Shown here piece after piece: positions 43,572 to 54,582 of a DNA stretch of 64,000 nucleotides (its first letter is position 1; every line of letters starts with the position of its first letter). The stretch is taken from assembly GCF_000340215.1 (NCBI RefSeq), contig NW_006921532.1:9825172-9889171 (forward strand), written 5' to 3'. The translations under genes were made by a program, and so were the position numbers. A model generated the notes under the pieces. That model searched no databases. It saw only the letters and a program-made list of their open reading frames with translations, and was not told where the DNA came from. The DNA is from Pseudocercospora fijiensis CIRAD86 (taxonomy: Eukaryota; Ascomycota; Dothideomycetes; Mycosphaerellales; Mycosphaerellaceae).

Positions 43572-44647
43572 ATGAGCTCGATCGTGGAGGCTGCAAAGCG
43601 CAAGGCCGAGGGAGCTTTGACAGCAGCCAAGGGCGCGGCAGAAGAAGCACCGGCAGCGGTGCAGAAGGCAAGAGAGAATCCGGAGAAAGCGAAGAATGAT
43701 TTCCTGCACTCACCATTAATGCGAGTAGCTCTACCATTCATCAATGGAGGAGCTGCAGGCATGGTCGCAACGTCGGTGATCCAGCCGATTGATATGATCA
43801 AGGTGCGCCTGCAGTTAGCCGGCGAGGGTGTCAAGACTGGGCCAAAGCCCACGCCTATGTCGGTCACGCGGGAACTCGTTGCTGCTGGAAAGGTCATGGA
43901 TCTGTACACTGGTCTGTCGGCAGGCCTGCTGCGCCAAGCGGTGTACACCACAGCACGCCTGGGCTTCTTCGACACCTTTATGAAGGCTCTCTCAGCACGT
44001 GCAGAAGAGCAAGGAACGAAGATCGGGTTCAAAGAGCGTGCCGCCGCCGGTCTGAGTGCTGGCGGTCTTGCCGCATTCGTGGGCAACCCGGCAGATCTGG
44101 CACTCATTCGGATGCAGAGTGACGGACTCAAGCCCAAGGCAGACCGAGCCAACTACAAAGGCGTGGGTGACGCTCTCATGCGGATATCCAAGAACGAGGG
44201 CGTCGCTCGTCTATGGGCAGGAGCCAGCCCGACTGTTGTCCGGGCCATGGCGCTCAATTTCGGACAGCTCGCATTCTTCTCAGAGGCCAAGTCTCAGCTC
44301 AAGGACAGCTCCATGGGTCCTCGAGCACAGACCTTGACGGCATCCGCCATTGCTGGCTTTTTCGCATCTTTCTTCTCCTTGCCCTTCGACTTCGTCAAGA
44401 CTCGTCTGCAAAAGCAATCGCGTGGACCAGATGGCAAACTCCCGTACAACGGTTTCCTCGACTGCTTCCAAAAGGTCATCCGAGAAGAAGGCCCACTGCG
44501 ATTCTACCGCGGATTCTCGACATATTATGTGCGCATTGCACCACACGCGTACGTATCGTTTCCCATATGCACAGGACGAGGCTGACATGATTGACTAGCA
44601 TGATTACTCTCATCGTCGCTGATTACCTTAATTTCATTACGAAGTAG
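43572..44647 (+). CDS. Mitochondrial carrier, 2-oxoglutarate/malate type
   Basis: Two exons, 43572-44548 and 44599-44647, with a 50-nt intron (GTACGT to CTAG), giving 341 residues. Mitochondrial carrier proteins have three ~100-residue repeats, each with a PX(D/E)XX(K/R) motif; here PIDMIKVRLQ, PADLALIRMQ and PFDFVKTRLQ are all seen. Overall pattern (FINGGAAGMVATSVIQPIDM, YTGLSAGLLRQAVYTTARLG, NPADLALIRMQSDG) fits the oxoglutarate/malate exchanger of the inner membrane. The first ~50 residues are a Lys/Ala/Glu-rich helix. The second exon completes the last repeat with MITLIVADYLNF; without splicing the protein would end prematurely. Confidence 0.9.
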
Positions 44648-45092
44648 TAGAGTCGTCCTTGGATGATTGCGGTGCAATTTGGTGGGTCGGTATAGGAAGA
44701 CTTGTTTGTGGGACGGGGGGACCAGACATCGTTCGAAGAGCGAAGAGCGGCAGCGGTAAAAGAGATATCATGCCCGAAGATTCGTACAGAGAGCACCATA
44801 TCCAGGGATCCGCGCGGCGGTGCATTGCATGCCATGCGCGTACGGGGCGCCAGCATCGTTGTAGTAGTTGTAGTCGCTGTAGATAGCCCACGCAAGAGTG
44901 CAGAGTGCAGTCGGCGCACGTGAAAATCCAGAAGCGAAGGTTCGGTCGGCATCGGCTTGCCCTCGCCGAACTTGCCAAATCGAGCCCGTCGCGTCGCGTC
45001 GCGTCGCGTCCCGTGGTGTCAAGCTCCACCGTGAAGTCCGACTTAGTGCACTGCTGAACATCATACACTTCAATTCTTGCTGCCAAGTCGCC
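44648..45092. other. Intergenic ~445 bp, carrier tail to NSE2
   Basis: Should contain the NSE2 promoter. A GTCGC pentamer repeat lies at about 44988-45012. No gene is supported. Confidence 0.45.
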
Positions 45093-46493
45093 ATGTCGGC
45101 AAGAGTGCGGCACTCCACGGCCACTCCAGGCCCATCGAGTCGAGGTGCGTCCGCAGCCGCGGGCACAGGCACAAGCATAGCGGCGCCAGAGTACCAACCA
45201 CCCGCCTTCCCACTCAATCCCGCCGCCCAGCGCGCTCTGAGCAGTCTGCTCCAGAAGCACACCACCAGGAGGTTCGAAGAACACATCGCCAGCGCGCAGA
45301 CTGAGCTCAGCACCGTGGTTGGAGACATATATGATGCATTGAATCCCAAGAGCGAAGCAGTCGCCAAGCGACGACAGCGATTCGACCAGGGCAGAGAAGA
45401 CGATGAGGACGCGCTCAAGGCGCAGGAGGCGGAGCTCGAACGCCTGCGAGAAAAGGCCAAGCAGATGCATGAGCGCATGGAGGAGCAGATGCGGAAGCTT
45501 GTTGATGCGGAGGCTGGCGTGGCAAGCATGCGTCAGGCGGTAGGTGCAGCTGAACGCGATGCGCGCGAGAATGCCAGTACGCAGGCGAGCACGCAGCAAG
45601 GCCGTGCCCTGCGAAGCCGACGCGCGCATGGTGACCAAGACGACGACGATGACGACGAGGAAGACGACGACCATGAAGAGATGCCTGACTTCACGCCCAC
45701 CGATCCTGCCGGAGGTACACAACCTCCAACTGCGCCCAAGCATGCCTTCCGAAAGCATCTCGAAACCTCACAGCTACGATGGCAAGGCCAGTCGCTTACC
45801 GACAGGTACGCTTCGAACAAGCAATATGCCGATTTCAAGCGCCTTCTACACGACGCCCTCTACCCAGACGACGACGTTGAGTTGGCCCCACCAGATCGAT
45901 GGTTCGATGAAGGAGGCCGTCCAGCCCCCGGTATGACGACTCTCACGCAGAACGAAGAGGACTCTGACGACGATATTGCCGTGGAGAGAACGACCATTAG
46001 CATTAGGTGTCCGCTAACTCTGCGAGAGTTTGAAACTCCGTGGACATCCAAGAAGTGCCCACATACGTTTGAAAAGGATGCAATTCTGAACATGATCCAA
46101 GACTCTTCCTTGGCCAACGCACAACGCCAGAAATACGTACAATGCCCCTACGGAGGATGCCAACAGCAGCTGACAAAAAATGACGTGGACAAAGACCCAG
46201 TGATGACTCGCAAGATCAAGCGTATTCAGGCTGCGCGGAGGGCCGCTGAAGAAGAGGAAGATGATGGCGACGGAGGTCAAAACGAACGGGATGGCACTCA
46301 ACGTAGAGGCCACATAATTGACAGTGATGCGCTGGACATAGACGAGACAGACCACGCACCGCCAGAAAGAATGAAGACCGAACCAAAATCTTCAAGGCTG
46401 CGTATCGCTAGGCGGGGTCAATCTAGCGGTCCGCCACGGCCCAGTCAGGTCATCGACATGGGTGACGACTCTGACGAAGAAGATGAGGATTAA
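45093..46493 (+). CDS. NSE2: SMC5/6 complex SUMO E3 ligase Nse2/Mms21
   Basis: Single-exon gene of 466 residues from the ATG at 45093 (MSARVRHSTATPG). Nse2/Mms21 is the SUMO ligase of the nuclear SMC5/6 complex, acting in DNA repair. The SP-RING domain is clear at about residues 300-375: TTISIRCPLTLREFETPW, KKCPHTFEKDAILNMI and YVQCPYGGCQQQLTKNDV, i.e. C-H-C-C-type ligands. Upstream is a long coiled coil (about 95-165) that would dock on Smc5, and an Asp/Glu run near 185-200. It is longer than the yeast protein (267 residues), with an acidic C-terminal tail. It is convergent with the MFS gene, stop codons about 115 bp apart. Confidence 0.9.
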   Translation: MSARVRHSTATPGPSSRGASAAAGTGTSIAAPEYQPPAFPLNPAAQRALSSLLQKHTTRRFEEHIASAQTELSTVVGDIYDALNPKSEAVAKRRQRFDQGREDDEDALKAQEAELERLREKAKQMHERMEEQMRKLVDAEAGVASMRQAVGAAERDARENASTQASTQQGRALRSRRAHGDQDDDDDDEEDDDHEEMPDFTPTDPAGGTQPPTAPKHAFRKHLETSQLRWQGQSLTDRYASNKQYADFKRLLHDALYPDDDVELAPPDRWFDEGGRPAPGMTTLTQNEEDSDDDIAVERTTISIRCPLTLREFETPWTSKKCPHTFEKDAILNMIQDSSLANAQRQKYVQCPYGGCQQQLTKNDVDKDPVMTRKIKRIQAARRAAEEEEDDGDGGQNERDGTQRRGHIIDSDALDIDETDHAPPERMKTEPKSSRLRIARRGQSSGPPRPSQVIDMGDDSDEEDED

Positions 46494-46607
46494 TAAGTGG
46501 ACTAGGCTTGACGAATGAACAAATGCAAGCCTTCTGGTTGTCTCTACAGATGCGGAAGTAGATGCAAGGTCTGCTCAGTTGGGCAAGGCTAGGTTATGAG
46601 AATCTCT

Positions 46608-48716
46608 TCAGATCCATGCCATCGGCTCAGCCTTGTCCAGCGAGTCCTGATGGTTTGTTCTGGTGTGCTTCCTCTCATTGAGACCCCCAGAGTCGTCCTG
46701 AGCCGTGGCCCAAGTGAGTTCAGCAAAGGGACTTCTCCTCCGCACCGACGCTCCAAACACGCCAAACAATGCTGCAATGCCGCAGTATGCCGTAGCAAGT
46801 CCCGCGAGTATGAACAAAGCGCTGTTATTGCCCAAACCCTACGCTTCAATGTCAGTAGAGCTTCACCGTGCCGCAATCGTCGTTGGACTGACCTTGAACA
46901 TCTGAGTTCCGAACAACGGAAATGTGCCCGACATTGTTGCGCGTAGGAAGGCCATGGGTGCATTTGCAGAGGCAGCATAAGTCGCATACACGTCCGTGAG
47001 ATATCCAGACAACACGCAATCAAACTCAACGACCGCAAAGCCAAAGAAAGAAAGTGAGGCGATCGAGACCCATGCCGAAACGCCTTCGACGAGAGGAGGA
47101 ACGGACCAGGCGAACCACCACAAGCCGATCGCCAACATCGGAGCTGCGATATAAAAGCCGAATAGCTTGTCTTCAGGCTCGATAGTCTGGTTCCGCTTGA
47201 GACGCTTGTTCGTGATATGGGTGTCGTATAGTCGGGGCAAAATGCTGAAGATGACTCCGGCACCTGTATAGGAGACGCGGCATTAGCGTGGCTTGTTCAT
47301 TAACAAACCCCTCTAGCTCGATTCGCCTAGACTTCATTGCCAACGGCCCTCCTGAAGCTCAAACGGAGCCGCTGCCTACGACTGCAGTTACAGTACGTGG
47401 TAGAATGACGGCGCGGTTTGAAGCGATTGGCTTCACGAGCGACGGCTAGGCAATATGCACTTACCGATTAATAGAAACACTAATGATGCTTGTCGATGGT
47501 CGAAGCCATAGCTAACCACGTAGATATGTGAAAGTGCTTCAGAGAAAAGGTAGCTTACGCCATAGACCTGATATTCGAAGACAAGATGTTGTCAGTTCTC
47601 GACTTTTTGGTTTTCTGGTAGAGTTTGACTACCGTAGCTGCCATGATTGACGTCAGAAAGACAATAGGCTCTGTGAAGAAAAGGCGGAGCGGCATGAGCA
47701 ATGCGTCGCGAAAGAAAGCTCTCGTGCTCGGTGGACAATCTCTGTCATGGATGCTGAGATCCGAGCAGCTGGTCTGTCGAGAAACAACTTTGACTTTCTC
47801 TCGGAGAAGCTGGGACGGTCGTGATTCCTGCATTGCTAGACAGAGAAGTGCAAAGATGAAGGTGATCACTGTGGAGGCGTAGAAGATCCAAGGCCTTTAA
47901 ACATGTCAGAGATGGCAGGAGAGCAACTTTGGATGCACATACCATCCGTATTCAGAGGTCGCGATATATGTTGCTGTAGGAGGACCGAGAGCCAGACCAA
48001 GGACCTAATTTTTCCAAGATTAGAAGTTGCATTGTAGTACTTCAAGGAGTGCGGAATACATGACCTACTGCTGCAGCGATCCAAAGATAAATGAGCCAGG
48101 TACGGGCTTGAATAGCCCACATGTTCTCGATAGAACCGGTTGCAACGACCGCGGGCATGGCTGACATGGCTCCCGAGAACAAGCGACCGATCACGATCAC
48201 CGGAAGTGTTGGCCATGCAGCCATCAATAGGCAAGCCATGGCGAATCCAAAAGTGGAGCTGACATATATCGTCCTGCCGCCGAAAGATTCACAGATCGGT
48301 GGAAAGATTAGGCCACCAAAAGCCTGTCCGAGAAGATATACTGTCGTGAAGCAGAAAAGTGCTGTTTGGCGTGATACTCGAAGTTGATCACTTGCTTCGA
48401 GGGCTATTGAGGAGCCGGTGTTGCTGATTAGTGTCATGAAGAACTCGAGAATAATGATAATGGAGGAGTCGTAGGCTTTCCGGAGGAATGGCCAGTGTCG
48501 TGGATGATTTTGATGTCCTGTCTGCCAAGTGACGACGCCAGAGGAGTCTGCCGTGAAACCATATTTGTCTAGAGCTTCGTGAACATGAGCTGGAAGCGTC
48601 CTTTGTGGTGGGCCAGAGTCGCCACTTGACACTGAGAATTCCGACACAGACCGAGGAGTTGATGATGTTGAGACTTGTGGCAATGACTGGATACGGCCAT
48701 GTGGAAGCGCCTGCAT
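46608..48716 (-). CDS. MFS transporter, drug:H+ antiporter (DHA1) type
   Basis: Six exons: 48069-48716, 47943-48004, 47633-47894, 47465-47567, 46893-47263 and 46608-46838, giving 558 residues. The five introns (64, 48, 65, 201 and 54 nt) all have GT-AG ends, and the exon sum is a whole frame. The N-terminal ~90 residues are cytosolic. The first membrane block (FLRKAYDSSIIIILEFFMTL), the loop GGLIFPPICESFGGRTIYVS and the late block ATMSGTFPLFGTQMF-KGLG are typical of fungal polyamine/drug exporters. Twelve membrane segments are expected. The substrate is unknown. Confidence 0.85.
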
Positions 48717-49500
48717 ATTGCTGTAGTATTTACGAGGCCTCTATGCTTTCAGCATGAGGTTGCCGGTATTGGTTCTGTCGCTGGGCGGGCGAGTACTATA
48801 TCAGGCTGGGACCATCGCTACTGGGCATCGCGCTCTCCTTGATGAATGTCATCGGGCGACGCTCCTTAGGACGAAGCAACTCGGAAATTTGTGTTTCTCA
48901 TCAGCAAACACCAGTCGCCGCGCCCGTATCGGCCTGACAATAGCGTTCGTCTCACGAACAGGCCACCCAGCCGTAGCAATGGGCAACCATTTGACGCATC
49001 ACGCATATCCGATCAACGATCCCCGTCAGGATGAGGACGTCACGCAGGCTCCCGCACGAGCCCAGTTTGCATTCCGCTCCTTGATAAGGATTCTTGAGCC
49101 AAGTGACGTCCGCTAGCCGAGAAGAAGGTAGATGACAGACGCCGATGATTGCTCGTCGTCGGCTCCTGCCATGGTCCTGGGACGTCAACTTTTGTGGAAT
49201 GTTGAAGAACACGGGGAAGTCGATCCGCAGGAATGCTGAATGCCGTCTTCACCATCAAGAAGATGTTTTCAGTACAGGTCCGTCATAAATTCGACGCCCT
49301 CGTGTTCATAATCGGAGCTGAGAAAGAGGTGAAGGGGACGGCCAACCTCGTGGAGGCCATAGGAATTCGAGATCGAGTGGTATTTGTCATGGATTGAGTG
49401 TCCTACGATCAGATTTGTCTGTTCTTGGATCTTGTCATGAGCTGTCGGTACACCCGGCGTTGTTGTTCCGGGTTGAATAATAATGGCAGTTTTACGCTAT
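48717..49500. other. Intergenic ~780 bp, no gene supported
   Basis: Upstream of the MFS gene and downstream of the oxidoreductase gene. Short open frames on both strands show no family resemblance. Confidence 0.45.
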
Positions 49501-50748
49501 CTATGCCACCTTCACGACGACCTTGCCGAAATGACTCCCAGAATAGAGGTACTTGATAGCGTCCTTCGCCTGATCGAAGGTGAAGACTTTGTCAATCACC
49601 GGATGGATCTGCTTCTGCGCGTAGAACTCGACCATTTCCTCAAATCGTTCACGCGGTCCATTGATGACCCCTTTCAATGTGACATTCCGACGGAGGGCCA
49701 ATACATTCGTGTGAAGACTGGCTCCTGATGAATCCTCTTTCCCGGACAGGTAGCCGATGGCAACGATGATGCCACCGAATGCGACGCAGTCAAAGCTCTT
49801 TCGAAGTGTCTGGGCGCCACCAGTTTCGAAAATGATGTCCGCACCCTCGTTGTTCGTGAGCCGCATGACCTCATCTTGCCATTGGGGAGCAGACTTGTAG
49901 TTGATGCCATGATCAGCACCGCTGTAGAGGAAGTCAGGTTGACAGGTTTGGAAAAGCTGGGGCACGTTCGTTTGAAGCACGTACAGTTTGGAGGCTTGCT
50001 GGAGCTTCGTGTCCGATGAACTGGTCACGATGGTCTTCAGGCCAGCAGCGTGGGCGATTTGGAGGCCTGCAATCGACACCCCACCGGTGCCTTGCAACAG
50101 AACGGTCTTGCCGCTGCTTACTGGCTGTCCAATAGGTCGAAAGCCATTGATGGCCATCCATGCAGTCACAGATGCGATTGGCAAGCACGACGCTTCTTCG
50201 TCTGTCATGTAATCTGGGACGGCCACGAGCGCCTCCGCCGGGAAGCAGCGATACTCGCTCAGGCAGCCCTGCAGGGGCAGACCGCTGGCACAAACAAGAC
50301 TCGGTCAGCAGCAGTTCTGTTCGCAGCTTCTTGGGAGTCCTTACAGCCCAGACGCCATGTCCTTCTCCTTGATCTGTCCAACGAGATGGGTCTGGTTGAA
50401 GATGGCCATAACGCGCTGCCCTTCTTTCCACTGGCCGCCTGGCCTGACGACCGTTCCACATATGTCCGAACTAGAGCACGACGACTTGGGCGTCAGCGAC
50501 TTTCTCAATTTCTGGAGGGGTTCGCATGCATGTCTTGGGTCTCACCACGGCACGAGATCTTCAGCCCGGCCGATGGACTGGTGATGGTTGTAGAGCCCCA
50601 TGATCACCTCCGTGTCTCTGTAATTGATCGAGACGGCGTTGATTTTGACGAGAACTTGGCCGTCTTTGGGTTCTGGCATGGGGCCGGTTGTACATCGCAG
50701 GTTGTCAAGCCCGTCTTGCCGGGTCACCCATTTCTTGACTTCTGCCAT
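49501..50748 (-). CDS. Zinc-free MDR-family NAD(P)-dependent oxidoreductase
   Basis: Four exons: 50546-50748, 50345-50470, 49985-50284 and 49501-49921, giving 349 residues. Introns are 75, 60 and 63 nt with GT-AG ends. Medium-chain dehydrogenase/reductase signs are NAVSINYRDTEVIMG in the catalytic half and LLQGTGGVSIAGLQIAHAAG in the nucleotide-binding half. The GHE zinc motif of alcohol dehydrogenases is absent, pointing to quinone/enoyl reductase-type enzymes. The last intron (49922-49984) is a multiple of three with no stop, so unspliced RNA would add 21 residues between SKL and GADHGINYK. The promoter side lies about 140 bp from a RIP-decayed island. Substrate unknown. Confidence 0.87.
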
Positions 50749-50889
50749 GGTGTTTCGCTTGCTTCGGTGAACGCGAGAGAAGACATAGCTCTCACGTCGA
50801 GATGATGGCCTATCGTGGCCGTCGACAGGGAAGTATTCGTCTGTACTTTGGCCGAGGAAAGTCCGCCACGTGAACGGAGCCGTGTGTGC

Positions 50890-51396
50890 TAGCCATACTA
50901 GTATATATTAGGCATATAGGATAGGCGAAGACCTATAATATGCTTAGCCTATCTCTAGGCTGTTATCCGCGTATTATATAACTCCTCTATATATATAACT
51001 ATATATACTACTATAGTTTTCTAAAAGGTTAAGAATACTAAGAAGCTAGGTTCGTAACCCTCGTAGATCTTAAAGATTAGACTTCTTTATACCTTTAAGT
51101 ACGATAATGCCTATATAAGGTCTTACCGCTATTAAATCTAGCCTCTTATAATATCTTATTATACGTAACTACCGCTAGAAGTCGCTATTCTTATTACTAC
51201 GTTAATAGCGACTAATCTCTAGCGCCTATATCTCGAATACTACGCTATAGCGGAGGCACGCGCGTCTCGCTCGCGGAAGCTAGTTTCGAAGGACCTACCG
51301 GCGTATAAGGAGGCTACTAAGCGGCGTAAGTCGCTTAGTAAAAAGAAAAGTAAGAAGAAGGTCGAATAGCGGCGTAGTAGTAGAAAGTAGAAGACG
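50890..51396. mobile_element. RIP-decayed fragment left of the assembly gap
   Basis: AT-rich, TA-dominated sequence begins abruptly near 50890. One plus-strand frame near the gap reads as Lys/Arg-rich text with SKDLPAYKEATKRRKSLSKK, resembling the basic C-terminus of some fungal DDE transposases, but this is weak. Truncated by the gap. Confidence 0.4.
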
Positions 51397-51687
51397 NNNN
51401 NNNNNNNNNNNNNNNNNNNNNNNNNNNNNNNNNNNNNNNNNNNNNNNNNNNNNNNNNNNNNNNNNNNNNNNNNNNNNNNNNNNNNNNNNNNNNNNNNNNN
51501 NNNNNNNNNNNNNNNNNNNNNNNNNNNNNNNNNNNNNNNNNNNNNNNNNNNNNNNNNNNNNNNNNNNNNNNNNNNNNNNNNNNNNNNNNNNNNNNNNNNN
51601 NNNNNNNNNNNNNNNNNNNNNNNNNNNNNNNNNNNNNNNNNNNNNNNNNNNNNNNNNNNNNNNNNNNNNNNNNNNNNNNNNNNNNNN
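51397..51687. other. Assembly gap (291 N)
   Basis: Run of undetermined bases inside a repeat-rich island. The true length may differ from the number of Ns. Confidence 0.99.
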
Positions 51688-51689
51688 GC

Positions 51690-51815
51690 CTAAAAGCTTA
51701 AAATAAGGACTATCTAGCTACTACCCTATCTACCTACTAATATAACCCCTATTATATAGTATTTAATCTATCCTTTAAGGGTAGTAGCTAGATAGTCCTT
51801 ATTTTAAGCTTTTAG
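51690..51815. repeat. Perfect 37-bp inverted repeat with 52-bp loop
   Basis: Arms 51690-51726 and 51779-51815 are exact reverse complements, starting CTAAAAGCTTAAAATAAGG. The left arm begins two bases after the assembly gap, so this hairpin, or a longer palindrome, may have caused the gap. Confidence 0.9.
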
Positions 51816-52012
51816 CGGTATAGCTAAGAAATTTACTAATCTAACTATATTACGCCTAAGAACGGGACCTATACGTACTATTCTATTAGGATAACTATAC
51901 TAATTATTAAGCAAGGCCTTCTATACGGCCTATTATACTAAGTTAATCGTACTAGACCTATACCTACTAATACCGCTATATCCGTACTATAGGGGCCTAT
52001 AATATATTATTA

Positions 52013-53469
52013 GTGCTACCCTTTATAATAGCCGGCTTATTACAAAGTACTAATAATAGCAATAACAACCGCGGCGCCCCTAATAGCGCTAGCAACGACA
52101 ACACTAGTAGTATAGAGCCTACTAAAGAACCTATAGTCGAGGGGGATAACCTATCGTTGCCTATTAACGATATTCTTAGTAATATTATTAACCGTCGATA
52201 TAACCGACTAGCTTTTAGCCCCTAGCTAGTAGAGAGGCTTTAAGAAGCTATTTAGAATAGGCTCGCTGCTCTGCGTTAAGAATAGTAGCTAAAGGAAGAC
52301 CTCCTTAAGATTCGCCGCCTATAGGAATCTCTAATAACTAATACTAAACTAATAGTAGGGCCTTCCTTACTATCCGTACCCGTCTAGAAGAAGGATACTA
52401 AGCTTAAGGATTATACCGTATTTAACGGCTCTAGTCGCAAGCAGTATAATAATTATATACGTAATTATAAGCTTAACTAGCGAAATGTACTAAGGGCTCT
52501 TCTAGACGACTATTTATTAGTCGTCTATACTATATAGTATATTAATAGCGACCTTAAACGCACTTAGGATAACTATTTTAACTCCCTTAACGATTAGACT
52601 ACTATTTAGTAGCAAACCTATAAGACTATTATACTAGATACCCTTAGAAACCCTATACTAAGGCAATAACATGCTTAGGACTAGTAACTTCGGGCTAAAC
52701 AAAAGACGGATTAATCGGCTCGCTTATTTAAGGCCTGTCTAAAAACCCTCGAAGATAACCTTCTAGCTAAGACTAATTCTATATAGATCTTAGAGATACG
52801 CCTAAAGCTTAGATAGGAGCTTATCCTTAAATTAGACCGTCGCCGTATATTTAAATAGGCTAACCTAATACGTATTTTATTTATAGTCGAAGTAGAAATA
52901 GCTAAACGAGCTATCTAGCTTTAATAACAACTAGAATCGAGGATCCAACTAGCTAGTACTAACCGTAGCAACCGTAGCCGCGGAGGTAACTAAGGTTCCT
53001 ACTAAAGTAACAATACTAATAATAGAAACAGTAATAGTAACCGTAGAAGAGGCCGTAGCCGACGGCTATATAGAGGAGGCCGTAATAGGGGCCGTAGAAG
53101 GGGCTTATATCCCTATAATACTAACCGCTCGGCTAATAATAGTAGTAATAGCTACGGCAATATCCTAACTGGATTGAAATGCTATAACTATAATAGTACT
53201 AGCTATCTACTAGGCTAATACGACAAACCTAAGGACTAGGCCCGAATTAAACGTACTTCCGCTAAGTATAGGAGGTACCTTTTAGCTACTAATTCTACCC
53301 CTATCGGCCCTTTTAATTAGTCGAAAAAAGAATAAGCGCTATACTAACTATTAGCCTTATATGGCGTAAGACTATCGACATTATACTAGCTATTATACGC
53401 ACCTGTTTTATATAGGACACGTATAGTACTAACTATAAAACTAAGGTTATACTATATCTAGGCAATTTA
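52013..53469 (+). mobile_element. Ty3/Gypsy Gag region, RIP-decayed
   Basis: A frame beginning near 52013 continues with frequent TAA/TAG through a Gln-rich, Arg-rich capsid-like region to a mutated zinc knuckle at 53180-53221 (C..Y....Y....Y where C..C....H....C is expected). It is cut at 53469 by an inserted element and resumes after 54582. Belongs to the same retrotransposon as the downstream protease/reverse transcriptase. Not functional. Confidence 0.75.
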
Positions 53470-53795
53470 CGTTATAAAAACTTTTTTTCCGATCGCGACG
53501 ATCCTATCGATAGGATCCTTAGGATCCTTAGGATCCTCGGGATCGTACGTTAAAGATCTTGTCGGATAGGATCGCGGCCCCGCGATCCTAAGCGATCCTA
53601 TTAATAGGATCCCCTTAACGAAGTCCTAGGTTAAGTCCGACGAACTAAAGTAGAGCAAGAATTGCTATTAAATGCAGCGTACGGCTTAAATCTAATCGTT
53701 CCGTACAATTAGATTACTTACACTAGTCGATATCCTAGTTTTGCCGACGAACGCTCCGAGCGGACGAGTTATTATAGGGGATCGTCGCGATCGCA

Positions 53796-53822
53796 AATTT
53801 CGGGACGGGCCGTCCCGAAATT
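53796..53822. repeat. 27-bp perfect palindrome
   Basis: Arms of 13 bp around a single central base, starting AATTTCGGGACGG. Lies inside the nested element. Confidence 0.85.
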
Positions 53823-54277
53823 CGAGGCCGAGGAACGCAAAGGACGCGGGACAAGTTAGAGCCCGATACTACTACTACTACGAGGTATATAGGGGTATTG
53901 CGCACATACATAGGTCAAATTTAGCGGTTTCGTAGGTATTTTTTATAAATAAATTTTTTTCGTTGAGGTTTCGTTAAATGCAGCCGATATTTCGTTAAGG
54001 TTTTTTTCAAAAGCCGACGCTTAATAAGCAGAACTTTGAAAAAAAGTACACTCGAAACACTCGATATTCTTTTCTAGATTCTAAGATAATTACTAGGTAT
54101 TAAGACTTCAAAATTTATAATATTCTTATTAATAGGTAGAACTTTAAGTTCTATTTTTTAGATTTCTAAAAATAGTAAAGTATAACTTAGAAAAGCCAAA
54201 ATACTATATTGCTTATTTCTACTCCCTAGCTTTAGTTTCGTAGAAAATCTATAAATTTTATATTTTTTTATAATAAT

Positions 54278-54448
54278 ATACTAAAAATAGAGTATCTTTT
54301 TACTATATTACTAAGCTATAAACCTACTAGAAAAAAAGATAAATTAGAAGCAAAATGTCTAGAAAAGCGATTTTCTTTCCTTTATATCTTTTTATCTAGA
54401 AGGTTTACGGCTTAGTAATATATAACAAAAATGTTCTATTTTTAGTAT
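54278..54448. repeat. Imperfect inverted repeat, ~64-bp arms
   Basis: 54278-54341 pairs with the reverse complement of 54385-54448 with scattered mismatches, both arms starting ATACTAAAAATAGA. Forms a potential large hairpin in the nested element. Confidence 0.7.
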
Positions 54449-54582
54449 AGTATTAGGTAAAAGTCTAACTTTTATAAGTTACCTATTTATCGTTCTAGGA
54501 TAGCTTAGGATCGCTCGGGATCGCTCGCGATCGCTAGGATCGATAGGATCGTCGCGATCGGAAAAGAAGTTTTCGTAACGTA

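Larger units (their letters stand above)
53470..54580. mobile_element. Nested 1.1-kb Tc1/mariner-like non-autonomous element
   Basis: Flanked by TA on both sides (53468-53469 and 54581-54582) as expected of a Tc1/mariner target duplication. Ends are inverted repeats beginning CGTTA(T/C)(A/G)AAAAC and continuing through TTTTCCGATCGCGACGATCC for about 45 bp with few mismatches. Subterminal regions are full of GATCC/GATCG words. Interior holds no transposase. Inserted between the Gag and Pol regions of the Gypsy element, so it is younger than that element. Confidence 0.8.

Noticed and set aside
43250..44152. 300-codon minus-strand open frame opposite the mitochondrial carrier
   Set aside because: Antisense of a well-recognised carrier; no independent motif.
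44637..45758. 373-codon minus-strand open frame opposite NSE2 and its promoter
   Set aside because: Low-complexity Ser/Leu/Arg text with no family match; NSE2 on the plus strand is supported by its SP-RING.
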